DNA of 64,000 bases from Amylostereum areolatum (Eukaryota; Basidiomycota; Agaricomycetes; Russulales; Stereaceae). Numbering within the stretch: the stretch's first letter is position 1; every line of letters begins with the position of its first letter. The DNA lies in contig SAXG01000006.1 in assembly GCA_012932865.1 (NCBI GenBank), positions 310,001-374,000 on the forward strand, written 5' to 3'. Positions 44,317-56,439 of this stretch are shown here, in pieces. The translations under genes and the position numbers were made by a program. A model generated the notes under the pieces. That model saw only the letters and a program-made list of their open reading frames with translations, did no database searches and was not told the DNA's origin.

Positions 44317-47300
44317 TCAAGGAGAAAATTTATGAATCGCCTCGAAAGCGGTGGTGATGTTGCTGACATCCACCTTAGAGCCCGTGGGGAAATGAAAGAA
44401 CTCATAGGCCGGCTCCCACACCGAATTGAATGTCGAGTCCGAGAACGAAGAATCGTCCACAACTTCGGGGGCGGTAGTAGAATTTGTCCAGGCGATGTGC
44501 GACGAGGTGCCGTTGACCGCCCAGACTCGCAGTGCTTCAGATTGGTCTGTCCCGAAAAACAGATGGCCCGAAGGTGTTGCAAACGACGATAGCACGTGGT
44601 CGATGTCCGAAGGTATGATGTTGCCGAAAACTGCGACCTCCAGTGTTGGTATGGAATCCAGAGCTTGGAGGAGGACGTCAGTTTTAGGAGGTGCCGTCGG
44701 CGACGATAACACGTAGGAGATGAGCGCGACGGCCACGTTGATGTCCGCGATAGCGGTGAAGAAATCGAATAGGACGTGATTGAGGTGGTTCATGGTGCCG
44801 TAGCGGCGAACGTCTGTTAGAACGTCGGTGGCATTGCCTTGCGGTAAAGAGCTGAATTGGCTGCCACTGTAGACGATGACCCGAGGTCTAACGTCGGAGC
44901 GTAAGACTGCAGCTTGCCTTGACAGGTTAACCGAGTCATCCCTGAACGGGAGACGGAGGTTGAGTATGTCCAGAAGGCCGTAGACAGGGCCTATCGGGAA
45001 AACATGAGGCATCGAACGTTGTTTGCGACGTTGGAGGCGGTAGATTAAAGACGGTCTTTTCAACTGTAGTGAGCTGCTGAAGTTGGGCACTAGACAGTCC
45101 CGGATAACAGCCGAGGGGAGGGGGAAAAAGGTGCGGTGGAAGAGTTGGTCAGCAAATTGGAGAGGGAGGACCCTCCGGGTGATGATGTCGCGTCGAACGG
45201 GAGGAGGACAGGGGATGAGATGATCCGGGAGACGAAGTTACTGTAGTCTAAGCTTGACCGATTCAGTGTGTTTTCCCAATAATTTGCCATGGCAGTTGTC
45301 CGAATTGTGGACGATGCTACGGAATTGTACTCAGCAGACATAATAAGCAAGTGACATACGGACATACCGGAAAGCCTGAGTATATAAGCTGTTCAGCGCA
45401 TTCGTGGACGCGTTACCTAACTTGAGATATCTGGTCACTGCCGGCTTGACCGTCGTGCACAAACGAGACGGTACGGGGCTGATATTGTCTGTTCGGCGAA
45501 GTCGAAACGAAATCCTAGAGCTACGGTCGCAAAACGCGACGCCTGGCTGTAAATGGGACCGTCTACACCCTTCACACGGTCCCAGTCAGCTTTCCGAACG
45601 AAGTTTTGAATCTTTTGCACAGAGGACGCGTCTTCTGATAAGACGAAGCTCCAGAGGAGAGCAGATTGTGCCCACGATGTCCTGTTGGGAACGATCTGGG
45701 GGTCTAACGCAGGAGCGACGTCGATCACTCGAGCCTGAGCGCTGCAATCGTGGTCGTTCGTCCCAAAAGCTGATATTGCCGCCAAAGCCACGCTACTTGA
45801 CGTAAAATTTACGTTGAAAGCATTGTTGACAGTGGGAATAAGGTCGATTAAGCTTTGAGCTAGAGGGTTGCACTGTCCGCTATCAGAAGATGTACACACA
45901 CAGGTTGCGTCTAGCGATAAATCAGATATTGCCTCTCAAATGACAGGAGGGGACGTACTGAGACTGCATGCAGAACCAGCGAAGCCGCCCGAGCAATTTG
46001 GACCAGAATTTTGTCGCCCGACCACAACACCTATAACAATTGCCACGACGACAATAACGGCCAAGGAAGACAGGCCCACAGCCAACTTGATCCTACCACG
46101 TCTCGTAGTCGGCAGACGGAACGAGCACCCTCGGGATTTGATAGGACTTTCTGCGCTGCCATTGTATGACGTCGCGGTGACCCCCTGCATACTTTGTCGC
46201 TGTCTGCCCCCGACGTTGCGCAAGAGCCCACTAGACTGAGAGGCAGCACCGTCTCCAGGAGGGATTTCCACCTTTTCGTATCCTTGGCCCCTCGACACCA
46301 CGCTATTGTGCGGTAGGTGGCCATCGACAAGCATATCGTTTAGCCGATTTGCGCGCAGGACAAGGTCCCGGAGTGGAGGCGTGCTAATGGCGCGATAGCG
46401 CTCTTGCCCGTCAAGGTGTTGAGACGGAATGGTTGGCACCGGAGGTAGAGGCTTCACGCGAAGCCATTCAAGGGTCTGTCTGGCTGCACGCGCAGACAGT
46501 TGTCCTGCGGCCGAGATGAAAGAGGATACCTGGCTTTTCATGGATTTGTTAGAGTTCGTCGATGCGCGTCGTTCTCTAGACATCCTCTGAGAGCGGGTGG
46601 TCCGGGAGACGGGGGTATAGGCTTCGCGTTGCACATCTGAGGCGGCCGAATTTGGTTCCTCGCTTATAGCGCGGAACTCGTACGTGACAGCTACACTCTC
46701 GAAAGCGCCGCGACCGTGAAGAGGCGTGGCACTGTTGTACGACACGTTGCTGGCGTCGTTCAAGGACGGGTTGTGTAGGCTCTCGCCACTGTTGACATGG
46801 TGAAGTGTTGCTGGGACCATCCCCAATACAGATACCTTCCTGGATAGGCCGGGTGCAGCTTGGACTACGGTCGCATGCCGTTCGTAGGAGCTGACAGTAT
46901 TTGCATCGCCATGAACGTTGCTCGAAGTGACGTGAAGTAGACTGTGTGTCCCATCCGTAGACGGTGGTCCTCCGGATCGCGCCAGCATTTCATGCAATTG
47001 GTCGAACTGTCGATCAGAGGTGGTGGCTCTCGATGGTGGCGGGGGATATGTCATTTCAGAAATGATGCTCCCCGAATAAAACGCGTCACGGTAGCGACTG
47101 GGACTGTGGAGACTGGACGGAGGAAGATCTCCGGCGGACATCGCAGAATCACCCGAGGAAAGCAAGTCCGTGATGAAGGAGGTGGATAGCATTCTATCGG
47201 CGGCAGCGTCCACGCCGGCAATGCTGGAGGAGCCATCGTGCCAGTCATAAGGTGAGATAACCGAGCCGGAAGAGGTTTGGGCAGGCTGATAATCGGACCG

Positions 47301-47675
47301 AGGGTGGAAAAGAAATGCATGGGAATGCCCTTGCGAATTTGAATCCGACCGGCCAGTATCCTGCCTTCCTGGGGTTGAGGGTGAAGAGAGATTACGGGAA
47401 AGGCCTCCGGAAGCTAGACTGGCTGGAGGAGTGAAGGTATAAGTGCTTCCGATCGGAGAAGGAAACCCGGGCTCGGTCAACGGGCTGGAAGGAATGGTCG
47501 TGGGAGGGGGAGGGAATCGAGAGAGACGCAGAGACTCTTCCGTGAAGCCCGTGGCATAGGTAGTGAAGCTGATGGTACTGTCGGCGATAGCGGATGCTGT
47601 TGTGTGTAAAGAAGCCCTGGTTCGATGCCTGGAGGTGGGTGAATGTGCATCGTCGAGTGCGGAGCGTTCAGGCAT
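44317..47675 (-). CDS. large single-pass membrane protein, family not recognised
   Basis: I do not recognise a named family. The ATG at 47675 opens MPERSALDDAHSP. About 500 residues of Ser/Pro/Thr-rich, probably disordered cytoplasmic sequence follow. One strong transmembrane segment, LAVGLSSLAVIVVVAIVIGV (about 46020-46085), comes next and is preceded by basic RLPTTRRGRIK, which argues for an N-in, C-out (type II) protein. Outside there is a short Cys-rich, EGF-like stretch (CSGGFAGSACSL...CVCTSSDSGQC), then a long ectodomain with several N-x-S/T sites (FNVNFTSSS, IVPNRTSWAQ, NTLNRSS, VSNITTAF). A conserved-looking block is SWAQSALLWSFVLSEDASSV. It ends AIHKFSP at 44317. A cell-surface or wall-sensor role is possible but unproven. 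Confidence 0.78.
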
Positions 47676-48663
47676 GTCTGCTGCGCTGCGAGAGCGAAGG
47701 TTGCTTAGAGTCACAGGAGCGATGCCGCAGAGGTGGACTCGGATACGCACCTTTCACCACTGGAAAGAACGATTACGATGAAGCCTCAGACAAATTACGG
47801 GAGTCCAAACTGCGGTGGGCAAAGCATAGGAGAGGAGGTGAGAGGGTAAAGCTGAGCAAGGGGTCGCCAGGGACTCTGTTTCGGTCAAAGTGTCCTGACG
47901 GAGGTGATGCGGTCAAACACGTACTGGGAGTACGCCGCGCTAAGAGGGTGAAAAGAGGCGAGGAAAGGGAACGAATGTGCTGAGAAACGAATGTACTGGC
48001 AGCTACTGGCAGCCACGACAGCGGTGGACGGACGAAACCGTCAACTGCAGGTCCAAGAAGGTTGGTCCATCACCGTTTGTTTGTCGAGCGGACGAAGCTT
48101 CGCCGATACCGGCCAGCTGCCGTGCTGGTCAGCCCGAGTCAGCCGTGGTCCCGCTACGCCTTCCAAATTCCAAGTACCAAAAAGGCACCATCGCTGTACA
48201 TGACGGCACCCCCACTCCTCCTGAATTCATCCCCGCAGTCTTCGCTTCTCGGCTGCTCCTCCTCTTCTTCCTTCGCTCGCAGACGAGCGCGCCGGTCTCA
48301 ATCTCCGTCTTTCCGTCTTGGTATGACATTAGTCGACATCATACAAAAATGATATACTTCTAAGCGCATCGGGCAATCGGAATCGGAATGGGCAAGAACA
48401 ACCATGAACAACTCGAACGGGACACAGAAACTGGAAAGGTTCAGACGGAGAGTACATGAGGACGCTACGTCACGGTAAATCGGGATTCCTAGAGCACAGC
48501 AGGAAACGAAGCTGATGGTTCCTAACTAGCATCCGCAGAGGCAAAGGTGGTCGTGAATAGAGACGTGGAAGTCATAACGTCGAGCACAAGAGTATAAATG
48601 GTATGATATGTCTTACCCGTGACCGGGAAGAAACGGGCGTTACAGTGCGAAGACGGTATGACT
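47676..48663. other. intergenic: membrane-protein promoter and rac1 3' flank
   Basis: About 990 bp. Open frames are short and overlapping, and I see no family. C/T-rich segments occur around 48220-48310. Confidence 0.45.
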
Positions 48664-49621
48664 TCAGGCGATGATGCACCGGCTGTTCTTCTTCGGTTGC
48701 GCACGGGCAGGAGGGTTGACTGGGCGAAAAAAAAAGGATTAAGTGTGTACCCACACGACATCCGCTCAGAATACGCACGAACGGCACGAATCGCCTCATC
48801 GAAAACGTTCTTCAGTCCCTTCTGTGTGAGCGCGGAACACTCGAGGTACTTGACAGCACCAATCTCCTTCGCCATCGTGACACCCTGGGTGTATTGGATA
48901 GGAGCCATACGCCTGATCGGTTCATCAGGAAGCTGCTATCGAAGTGAGAGGGTGCCAACGCACCGGTCGCGAAGTTTGTCGATAGTGCCTTGGTCCTCTC
49001 GCAAATCCAACTTGGTACCGACGAGAACAACGGAAGTCTGAGGCGCATGATGGGAAATCTCAGGGTACCACTGGAAATGTATAAGCGTCAGTGTTTCCGA
49101 ACACGAAACAAATGGCTCACTTTTGTCTTGACGTTCTCGAAGCTCGGGGGGCTTACAAGCGAGAAACAGATAAGGAAGACATCAGTTTGCGGGTAGGAAA
49201 GGGGTCGAAGACGGTCGTAATCCTCCTGTCCGGCTGTGTCCCACAGGCCGAGGGAGATGGTCTTGCCATCCACCATGACATTGGCGGAGTAGTTATCAAA
49301 AACTATGCAGAGTGAGCAAAGGGGTATGTTGGAGCGAAGCCCGGAGCACACCTGTCGGGATATATTCGCCCTAGGGGAAGGACGGTCAGGACAGCCATAA
49401 TGTCGATAACGAACGACAAGGATACGTACGGGGAACGCATTCGTGGTATAGGAGATTAGAAGACAGGTCTGGGCGAGTGTCAGACGGTATCAGAGGGAGA
49501 GCGGAGAGGAGAACGCCCACCTTTCCAACGGCACCGTCACCGACAACGACACCTGCGCGAGAAGATCAGAGGAAGGAGAGAGGGAGATAGAGGAAAAGGA
49601 CGCACACTTAATTGCCTGCAT
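48664..49621 (-). CDS. rac1: Rac-type Rho GTPase
   Basis: A membrane switch for polarity and actin. Exon 1 is only 16 nt (ATG 49621, MQAIK). Then come [11 protein letters not shown] (P-loop), [19 protein letters not shown] and [20 protein letters not shown], followed by [39 protein letters not shown] precedes [13 protein letters not shown], and [19 protein letters not shown] closes the fold. SANVMVDGK and WDTAG mark Rac and not Cdc42. The C-terminus reads [17 protein letters not shown], a short basic patch plus a CaaX box ending in Ala. Exons of 16, 32, 39 and 19 nt alternate with introns of about 50-70 nt. Confidence 0.95.
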
Positions 49622-50476
49622 ATTGATGATGTTCTGACACGGTCTACGATGCTATTATCGAGGAATATAGCCTTGAGGGCGGAAGTGACGTGTCTGGCGA
49701 GGTGATGGACGGATGGGAGACTGTGGTATCCAGGGAGGTGGGAGGTGGATATGTTGAGCTGGGCGTGAGTGTGAGACCGATTAAGCGCTCACCTGAGTGA
49801 AAGATTGGAACGAAAAGTATATTGGGAGGGGAGAGGCCGGGACCGGAGAGGACAGAGGCAGAGGCAGAGAAGAGGGGAGAAGAGACGAGCGCGGCGAAGG
49901 GACGGACGACGGGCGGTTGCGTCAAGTGGCACGGCGAACAGTCTGGAGCACTCCCGCCCGAAATCTTTCTTTATTGTCATCACATCCAAACCTCCTCCCA
50001 TCAGACCTACCCCATGTACAACATTTCTCCCTATTTCTCTCCTCCCTTCTCGATATATACCTCAAGTTCACTCTTCGCTGCTGCTGACCGGCACCAAGCA
50101 TGGCGCGACCGCCATCGGTAAGTAACCATCCTGCTCGGCTTTCTTCTCTGGCCTTTGCGTTGACCTGTGACCACAAGCCGTCCCTATCTATCATGAGAAC
50201 CCATTTTCACGAGCAGAGCAGAGGAATATCGACGCCTGATCAACACCAAGTCCCTGTCCTATTCCAGCACTGACCGGCACGACCACCGCGGATCCGAAAC
50301 CGTCCTTTTTCGGGCCGCAGCGCTGACCGCCTCGGCCACCATTGACAACTGCTTATCGTCTTGCTTGTCCCGTTCACCGCCGATCTGAAGTCCCCTCTTC
50401 GTACGCCATCGCGTCATCGCCTAGAGTCGATACTCAGGGTTGACTGGATTTCATCTCACACAAACTCTCAGTAAAC
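49622..50476. promoter_or_regulatory. divergent promoter region, rac1 and SHB17-like gene
   Basis: Mixed G/A-rich (left) and C/T-rich (49965-50060) tracts. An ATG at 50100 followed by GTAAGT at 50118 could be an upstream exon, but nothing continues it. No supported gene. Confidence 0.4.
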
Positions 50477-51559
50477 ATGTCTTCCATGCCCCGCCTGATC
50501 ATCATTCGCCACGGTGAGCACTGCACGCCCGCGCATGATCTGCGCTGACAGGCCCCCAGGCGAAACCGAATGGTCTCTAAATGGGTATGTTTTTGCCCCG
50601 CGCTTTGGGTTACAAGCTAACTATGTCCTCACAGACGTCATGTGAGTGTTTGCGCCTGAGTTTACACCCTGGTTATTGATTTGCGAGTCGCAATAGACCG
50701 GAAGGTCAGATATTCCCCTAACCTCCCGAGGGGAGGAGCAGATCAAGTCTAAGGCATCGTCGCTTATGGGACCGTGGGAGTATGTTGTTCAAGCTGTTTT
50801 ACTCGAGGAAATTACCAACTTTTTGTTTCATCGTGGTGTTCGTAGAGCTTATTGATACTGCCAATCTGGAAGTTATCCTCGTTTCGCCAAGGATTCGCGC
50901 GCACAAAACGTTCCATCTCCTCACAGAGCATCTCCCAGAAGTTCCCAAACCATATCGTCACGGAGGAAGTCCGCGAATGGGACTACGGGGACTACGAAGG
51001 CCTGCTCTCCCACGAGATCAAGGATATACGAAGGGATTCGAACTGGAACATTTGGGTGGATGGGTATGGATCAAGGTACCTCCTGGTAGCATGTGCACTC
51101 ATGACTTGCGTTGCATTTAGATGCCCCGGTGGTGAATCGGCTGAAGAGATGACCGCGCGCGTTGACGGTGTTGTAGCCAAGGTAATCTGCATCCGATCTC
51201 ACTACTTGCTGCTAGCCTGACACTGTTTAGGTTAGAGAATATCATAGACAATGGAAAGAGGAAGGGAAAGGCTCGCGCGATGTAGCGATCGTCGCCCATG
51301 GCCATTTCAATCGCTGCCTTCTTGCACGCTGGCTTGAGATGCCCCTCGCTCATGGTGGGTTGTAAATACATCCCCCCCCTTCTAAGCTAAGATTCTCTAG
51401 GCACACGTTTCAATGTCCACCCAGCTAGCGTGAGCTCTTCGCGTTTTTATTGCATGGCGTGTGCTGATGCTGATGCCCAACCAGGTCGCCGTTTTATCCT
51501 ACAATCATGACAACCTCAACGAACCAGCCTTGCAAGCCTCAAATTTGAATTCGTCGTAG
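50477..51559 (+). CDS. SHB17-like histidine phosphatase (sedoheptulose-1,7-bisphosphatase)
   Basis: Yeast Shb17 cleaves sedoheptulose-1,7-bisphosphate for ribose synthesis. Exon 1 (ATG 50477) gives [13 protein letters not shown], with the phosphorylated His in RHG. Then ETEWSLNG, a 7-nt exon (50635-50641) completing G and giving R-H, and [38 protein letters not shown] contains the second conserved Arg. [18 protein letters not shown] precedes WNIWVDG, an intron, then [38 protein letters not shown] carries the second catalytic His. It ends [10 protein letters not shown] at 51559. The [12 protein letters not shown] and CPGGES blocks match Shb17 better than general phosphoglycerate mutases, but substrate is inferred. 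Confidence 0.85.
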
Positions 51560-51872
51560 AGGCCGCTTCAGATAGATGTGGGCGACTAGACCACTGTACT
51601 CGATGTAAACTTTCTGTACCGTACTGGCCTCACGCCACCAAGGGGCATCGCTATCCGCCATGCTTCTGAGTACCCGTGATATTGTCCAGTGATCCTGGAT
51701 TCGCCCTAGCCAAGGTTCGTGAGTTGATGGAAGATACCGTACAGCGGACGCGTCGGAGTGCGGGCTAGTCCAATACGCGTCGTGCGCGGAAGTTGTTGAC
51801 CGGTGATTTTCTCTAATCTCCCCACGACATCCATCCCAACGTACCTTCTCCTCATTGCCTACTCGTCTGGTA
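51560..51872 (+). other. intergenic region before the coiled-coil gene
   Basis: 313 bp, no supported gene; it holds the 3' flank of the SHB17-like gene and the start region of the next gene on the same strand. Confidence 0.45.
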
Positions 51873-54800
51873 ATGTCTGACACGGAGCACCCCGAGGCAG
51901 CTTCCGACGTCAGCGAGGTTCCTATATCCGAGCAAGGACTCGTGTCCGACGCGCAGCCGGCCGCTGAAGTTCTGGACACGTCGGATACAGCTTCAGATCG
52001 GCCTGACGACGCACAGGCAGATACAAGCGAGGCTACACGCGGAGAAGTCGTGTCTGATTCTATAGGTGCTCCCGAAGTTTTGAAGGAAGAGGACAAACCC
52101 GAAACAGCGAAGCCAGAAGAGGCCTCGTTTGATACCCCGTTGTCCGAGGAACAACCCACGGAAACTACTCCCTCTTCCAAGCCTGCACCCCCCACAGTAA
52201 AGACAACCACCACAACGAAGCCGAAGACATCTGGTCCGCCTACGCCCTTGGTGAAGAAGGTGCGTCTTACGTATGATGTGACGCGACAACACGGTTATAA
52301 CGCGCCCTTGTCGCACGCAGGTTATTAGTTCTGGTAAATTCGGCTCAGGCGTTGCAACGACGCGTGCTCCCGCACCAAAGACCGCCACCAACGTAGCCTC
52401 CGCAAAGCCTACGACGGCCACCTCCGCTATATCCGCCAATAGCACCGGCATCAAGAAACCAACATCGTCCTCTGCTACCTCCGCGACCAAGTCAGCTATG
52501 CCTCTCAAGACATCGACAGGTGGTACTACCCCGACGCCCACCGCTACGCGCAGGGCATCTCTGGCTCCCTCCAAACCTCCGGCCCCTGCACGGACGTCCA
52601 CCCTGGCCAGCTCCACATCGACGAAGCCTGCTTCCTCCGTCGCAGCTAAGCCTGCCAGCTCAGCCGCCTCCAGGCTTCCTCCATCTGCAAGGCCTTCCGT
52701 TATATCCCCAGCGGACTCGAGTTCGTCCTTGAAGTCGTCGACCGCTGCACGACCTCGTGCTTCCGTGTCGGAGGGGGTTGTAGCCGCCAAGAAACCGGCA
52801 CCAGCATCACGTACAAGCTTGTCATCCTCTACGAGCACCCGTCCCCCCGCTGCAGCTACAAAGCCTACTCGGACTCCTGGGTCCGCGTCTATCTCGTCAA
52901 TCCGGGAGGTGAAGGAAGATGCGGGAGCAACTGCCGAGATACAGAGCAAGGTACGCGTCCATAAGTCTGCCTGCGTCCTGCTTGACGTCTAATAAGTCGC
53001 GTAGTTCGATGCCGCCACTTCGTCTCTATCCGCTAAGACAGAGTTGGTTTCGCAACTGGAAACCGAGCTGGAGCAGCTGAAATTGAAGCTTGAGGAGGCG
53101 ACTTCGGACGCAGACGCTAAGCAACAAAAGGTTACGGAGCTGGAGGAAGCAGCCAGCAATGCGCAAAGGGAGTTGGCGGACACGAAAGAGTCGTTCTCGA
53201 AGGCCCACGCCGAATCGGAGACTCTGGAGGCTGTCCGACAAGAAGTATGCTTCCATATCCCTTAGTGTGTAGACAAGAAGCTCACGCATATGTACAGCTT
53301 GCAACATCGAAGGAGGCAGTACAAACTCAGGGCACTCGTATTGAATCTCTCCTGCAAGAACTTGCTGAGCTGACAGCAGAGGTTGCGTCGGCCAAGCAGA
53401 ACCTGGAGATTATTCGGGCCGCCAATGGTTCTGCTTCCGAGTCAGTCGAGGCGGCGGCGGCAATCGACCGCGAGGCGCTGGCGAAAGTCAAGGAAGATCT
53501 GAACCAGATTCAAGCGGAAACGGAGGCTCTCAAGACGGCGCACGCACAAGCTCTTTTGCAGGCGTCCGAGAAGGTCAAGGCGTTGGAGGACCAAGCGGCT
53601 AGTGCCGAAGCTCTCGCGTCTGAGGTTGCTGATTTGAAGAAGGAGAAGGAGGATACGTCGAACAAGCTCTCAGAGCTTGAGATCGAAATTCTCGAATTGA
53701 AGGAGGCGCAGGAAACCGCCGATGACGAAGCGCTCGAAGAGTCAGAGCCGAATTCGCACTCTGGAGGACTCATTGGCGAAGGCGACGACTGCGACCGAGG
53801 AGGCAATCAAAGACGCGAAGGCACAGGAGGAGGCTCATGCACAGGCTCTCGAACTCCTTCAGGCTCAGCATGCGGACGCGCTGGAGCTCGCTGCCAACGA
53901 AAAGACTAAACTCGTTGAACAGCTGTCGTCTCTGCAAGCGGAGCTCGGCGATCTGCAGGCCAAGCTGGATGAAGCGACAGCGGCTGCCGTTGCCGCCGAG
54001 GCGGAACACGTCCAAAAAATTGACGAAACTGAGAAGCAGCATCAGGCTCGTATTGGCGAACTGTCCGAAGATATCAAGAGAATCACCGCTGACTTGGAGG
54101 TACGTCTTATCACAGCCTGAACAACGCATGACCTAACCTCGATCATAGAGTCAAGAGTCTAAGTACAACGCTAAAGTGGACGCGGTCAAGGCGCAACATG
54201 ATCAGCTCCTTCAAGAGGCGTTCGAGAAGGCCAAGGCGCGTTGTGATCAGCATGTGCGCTTCCATGAAACTGACGACTTCTATTTGTAGAATGCTGCCGG
54301 GGATGTTCATGGTCAAGATCTTCTAGCTCTTCGTGCAGAATCCATTGCCTCTATCGAGCAGTTGCGGGTGGGCCACCAGACGACCGTGGATGGGCTCAAA
54401 ACGGATCATGCTGCTGCCCTTCAAAACCTCGAGGAGACGCTCCAGAAACAGTTGTCGACACAGCGCATCGAGCTGAAGGCAACAGCCGAAGACCTTTCCA
54501 AGGCCAAGTCTGCTTTAAGTGCCTCTCTTCAAGAACTCGAGACAGTCAAAGGTCAGCTGGGGGCAGCACAGAATAATGCATCCGCCGCTGCCGCTGCCGC
54601 ACCCACAGATCAAAGCGCGGAAGTCGACCGCCTCAAGAAGGAGCTTTCCAACTTGACCGACGAGCACAACGGCCTCACAGACGTTTTCAATGCTACCAAG
54701 GAGTCGATGCAGGAGATGAGCCGTACTCACAACCGAGAATTGGAAGCCATCGCGCAGGCGAGGGCAGACGAGGGCAGGAAGGCTCGAACTGTTCACGACG

Positions 54801-55532
54801 CTGAGCTTCAAGCGCTCATCAAAGAGAAGTCGGATCTGGTTTCTCAGCTTTCGGACTTGGAGGGTGAACTCTCGACTGTCAAAGCTTCCGTCAATGCGGA
54901 CGCACCGATGTCGCCTAAGCGCAACGGCAGTGCCAATGCGACCGGGGCGGGGGTGTCAAAGGAAGATCTTCAGCGTATGCACGAGGCGCACACATTGAAG
55001 ATGCATGATCTGCAAGCCGACCACGAACGGGCAATACGGGATCTGCAAGATCAACTTGAGGCGGCGCGTGCGGAGTCGGATGAGCTGCGGCAGACCGTGG
55101 AGAGGAGCAAGTTGGAGATTGGTTATCTGGAGCAAGACCAGGATGAGAAGGAGGACCAGATCACTCGGTACGTCAGACTGTTTGGATTCAAGAGTTTTCT
55201 TAGTGCTACGTTTGCGCTGGGTGTCGTTTTCGGCCTTGCATGATTGAATGCTTCCGCTCTTTTCTTCTTGAATTCCCCGTTCTCCGCGCATCTCTCATCC
55301 ATGTCCACGTTTTCGGGATCTATCCTATTTGCACTCATTACTAACTTAATTGCATACCACCGTAACTTATACTATACCCTTCGTCTCTATCATCACCCAT
55401 TTTCACAATCTTCTCGATCTCAATCGCCTTCGTTTTTGCTGCAATGAACTGTCCTCACTCTGTCGTTCATTTCACAGACTTCAAGAGGACATGCGCGCGC
55501 TCAACGAGAAGCTGGTACAAGCACAGCAGTGA
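51873..55532 (+). CDS. long coiled-coil protein with basic Ser/Thr/Pro-rich head
   Basis: Unrecognised by name. The ATG at 51873 gives MSDTEHPEAASDVSEVPIS, an acidic head. A Lys/Ser/Thr/Ala/Pro-rich basic region (about 52325-52960: KPASSVAAKPASSAASRLPP and similar) follows, of the kind seen in microtubule-binding linkers. From about 53010 to 55165 there is near-continuous heptad sequence, for example ETELEQLKLKLEEATSDADA, EQLSSLQAELGDLQAKLDEA and RAIRDLQDQLEAARAESDEL. The last exon, after a 310-nt intron, ends LQEDMRALNEKLVQAQQ. The coiled-coil frame shifts by +1 near 53737-53745, between DDEALEE and SQSRIRTLEDSL, with no usable intron. A scaffold or cytoskeletal tether role is plausible. Confidence 0.8.
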
Positions 55533-56439
55533 CGGTCTTTCGTTCCAATCTTACTTTGCAGCCTCACGACAATCGCCTGGCAGCCTACCGACTTCCTGCC
55601 CCTTCCAACACCCCTTCCACCTTCCCAAGCTCGTTTCTCCGCGATCATAGCACGGTGTGGCTTCCGCGACGCATATGACCCGATGCTATGCGACAGCCAG
55701 ATCCAGCATGTTGTTTTATTTCTACGTATGCAATCTCCGTACCCTCCTTGCTAATGCGCGTACTACGCTCTCCCACGGATAATACACTGTTGTCTTCGCT
55801 TTGCACAATGGGCCTATCGACACGAGAACTCGACACTGACGGGGACCTGCGCGTGTCGATGATCGATGACTGGTCTGATTCACCTGTCGAGACTCGACCT
55901 GGTCCTAGGGTACGAGGGTTTGACGATTCATCCGCGTCTGTCTTTGGGAGACTACCTGATCCTGGATTATGATAACAGAACGCGATCCGAGAAGCATGTG
56001 ATCGTGTAAGCTGGGTTTCCATCTGGCTTTCACATGGCTGGGAGCTCCGACGTCATGTTCAAGAAGTTGGAAGATCTGCAGTGGCCGATTGTACAGTGAT
56101 TGAGAAGAGATCACTTTCAGATTTATATAGTTGCTGAGGACCGGCGCTCCGAGTCCGACGGTGGTCCGTCCTCACATAATTCTATTGTATGGGATGAAAC
56201 AGTCCAAACCGCGAGTAGAACGACGGAGGTTGCGGCGAAAGCGGAGGAAAAGGAAGAATCGGACGAGCTTGAGTCGGAATTTCCATGGGCTGAGGAACGA
56301 GCGTAGCCGGCGACCAATCCCGTGCGTCTCTTCCCCAGCGCGCTTCACTACATATTTCGCATCGTCCCCACTCTTCCTCCCTCCTTCTCCCCCTCTTTTC
56401 CCGCTTCTCCCCCATACCCCCCATCTACTCCTCTGTAAC
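55533..56439. other. intergenic region, one weak minus-strand ORF
   Basis: About 900 bp. A minus-strand frame (56022-55645, ATG, 125 codons) reads Ser/Arg-rich with VDRPIVQSEDNSVLSVGERS. It could be a small gene or the tail of one, but it has no domain and no clear upstream exon. The right end (56340-56430) is strongly C/T-rich, a likely promoter of YHM2. Confidence 0.3.

Noticed and set aside
45936..47100. Plus-strand open frames opposite the large membrane-protein gene
   Set aside because: Composition mirrors the Ser/Pro-rich minus-strand gene and no domain or start context supports them.
50100..50118. Upstream first exon for the SHB17-like gene
   Set aside because: ATG-GCG-CGA...GTAAGT looks like an exon end, but no acceptor joins it in frame to RLIIIRHG better than the ATG at 50477.
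51539..52213. 224-codon minus-strand frame over the coiled-coil gene start
   Set aside because: It is antisense to an ATG-started, spliced gene with consistent heptads; Ser/Val-rich shadow.
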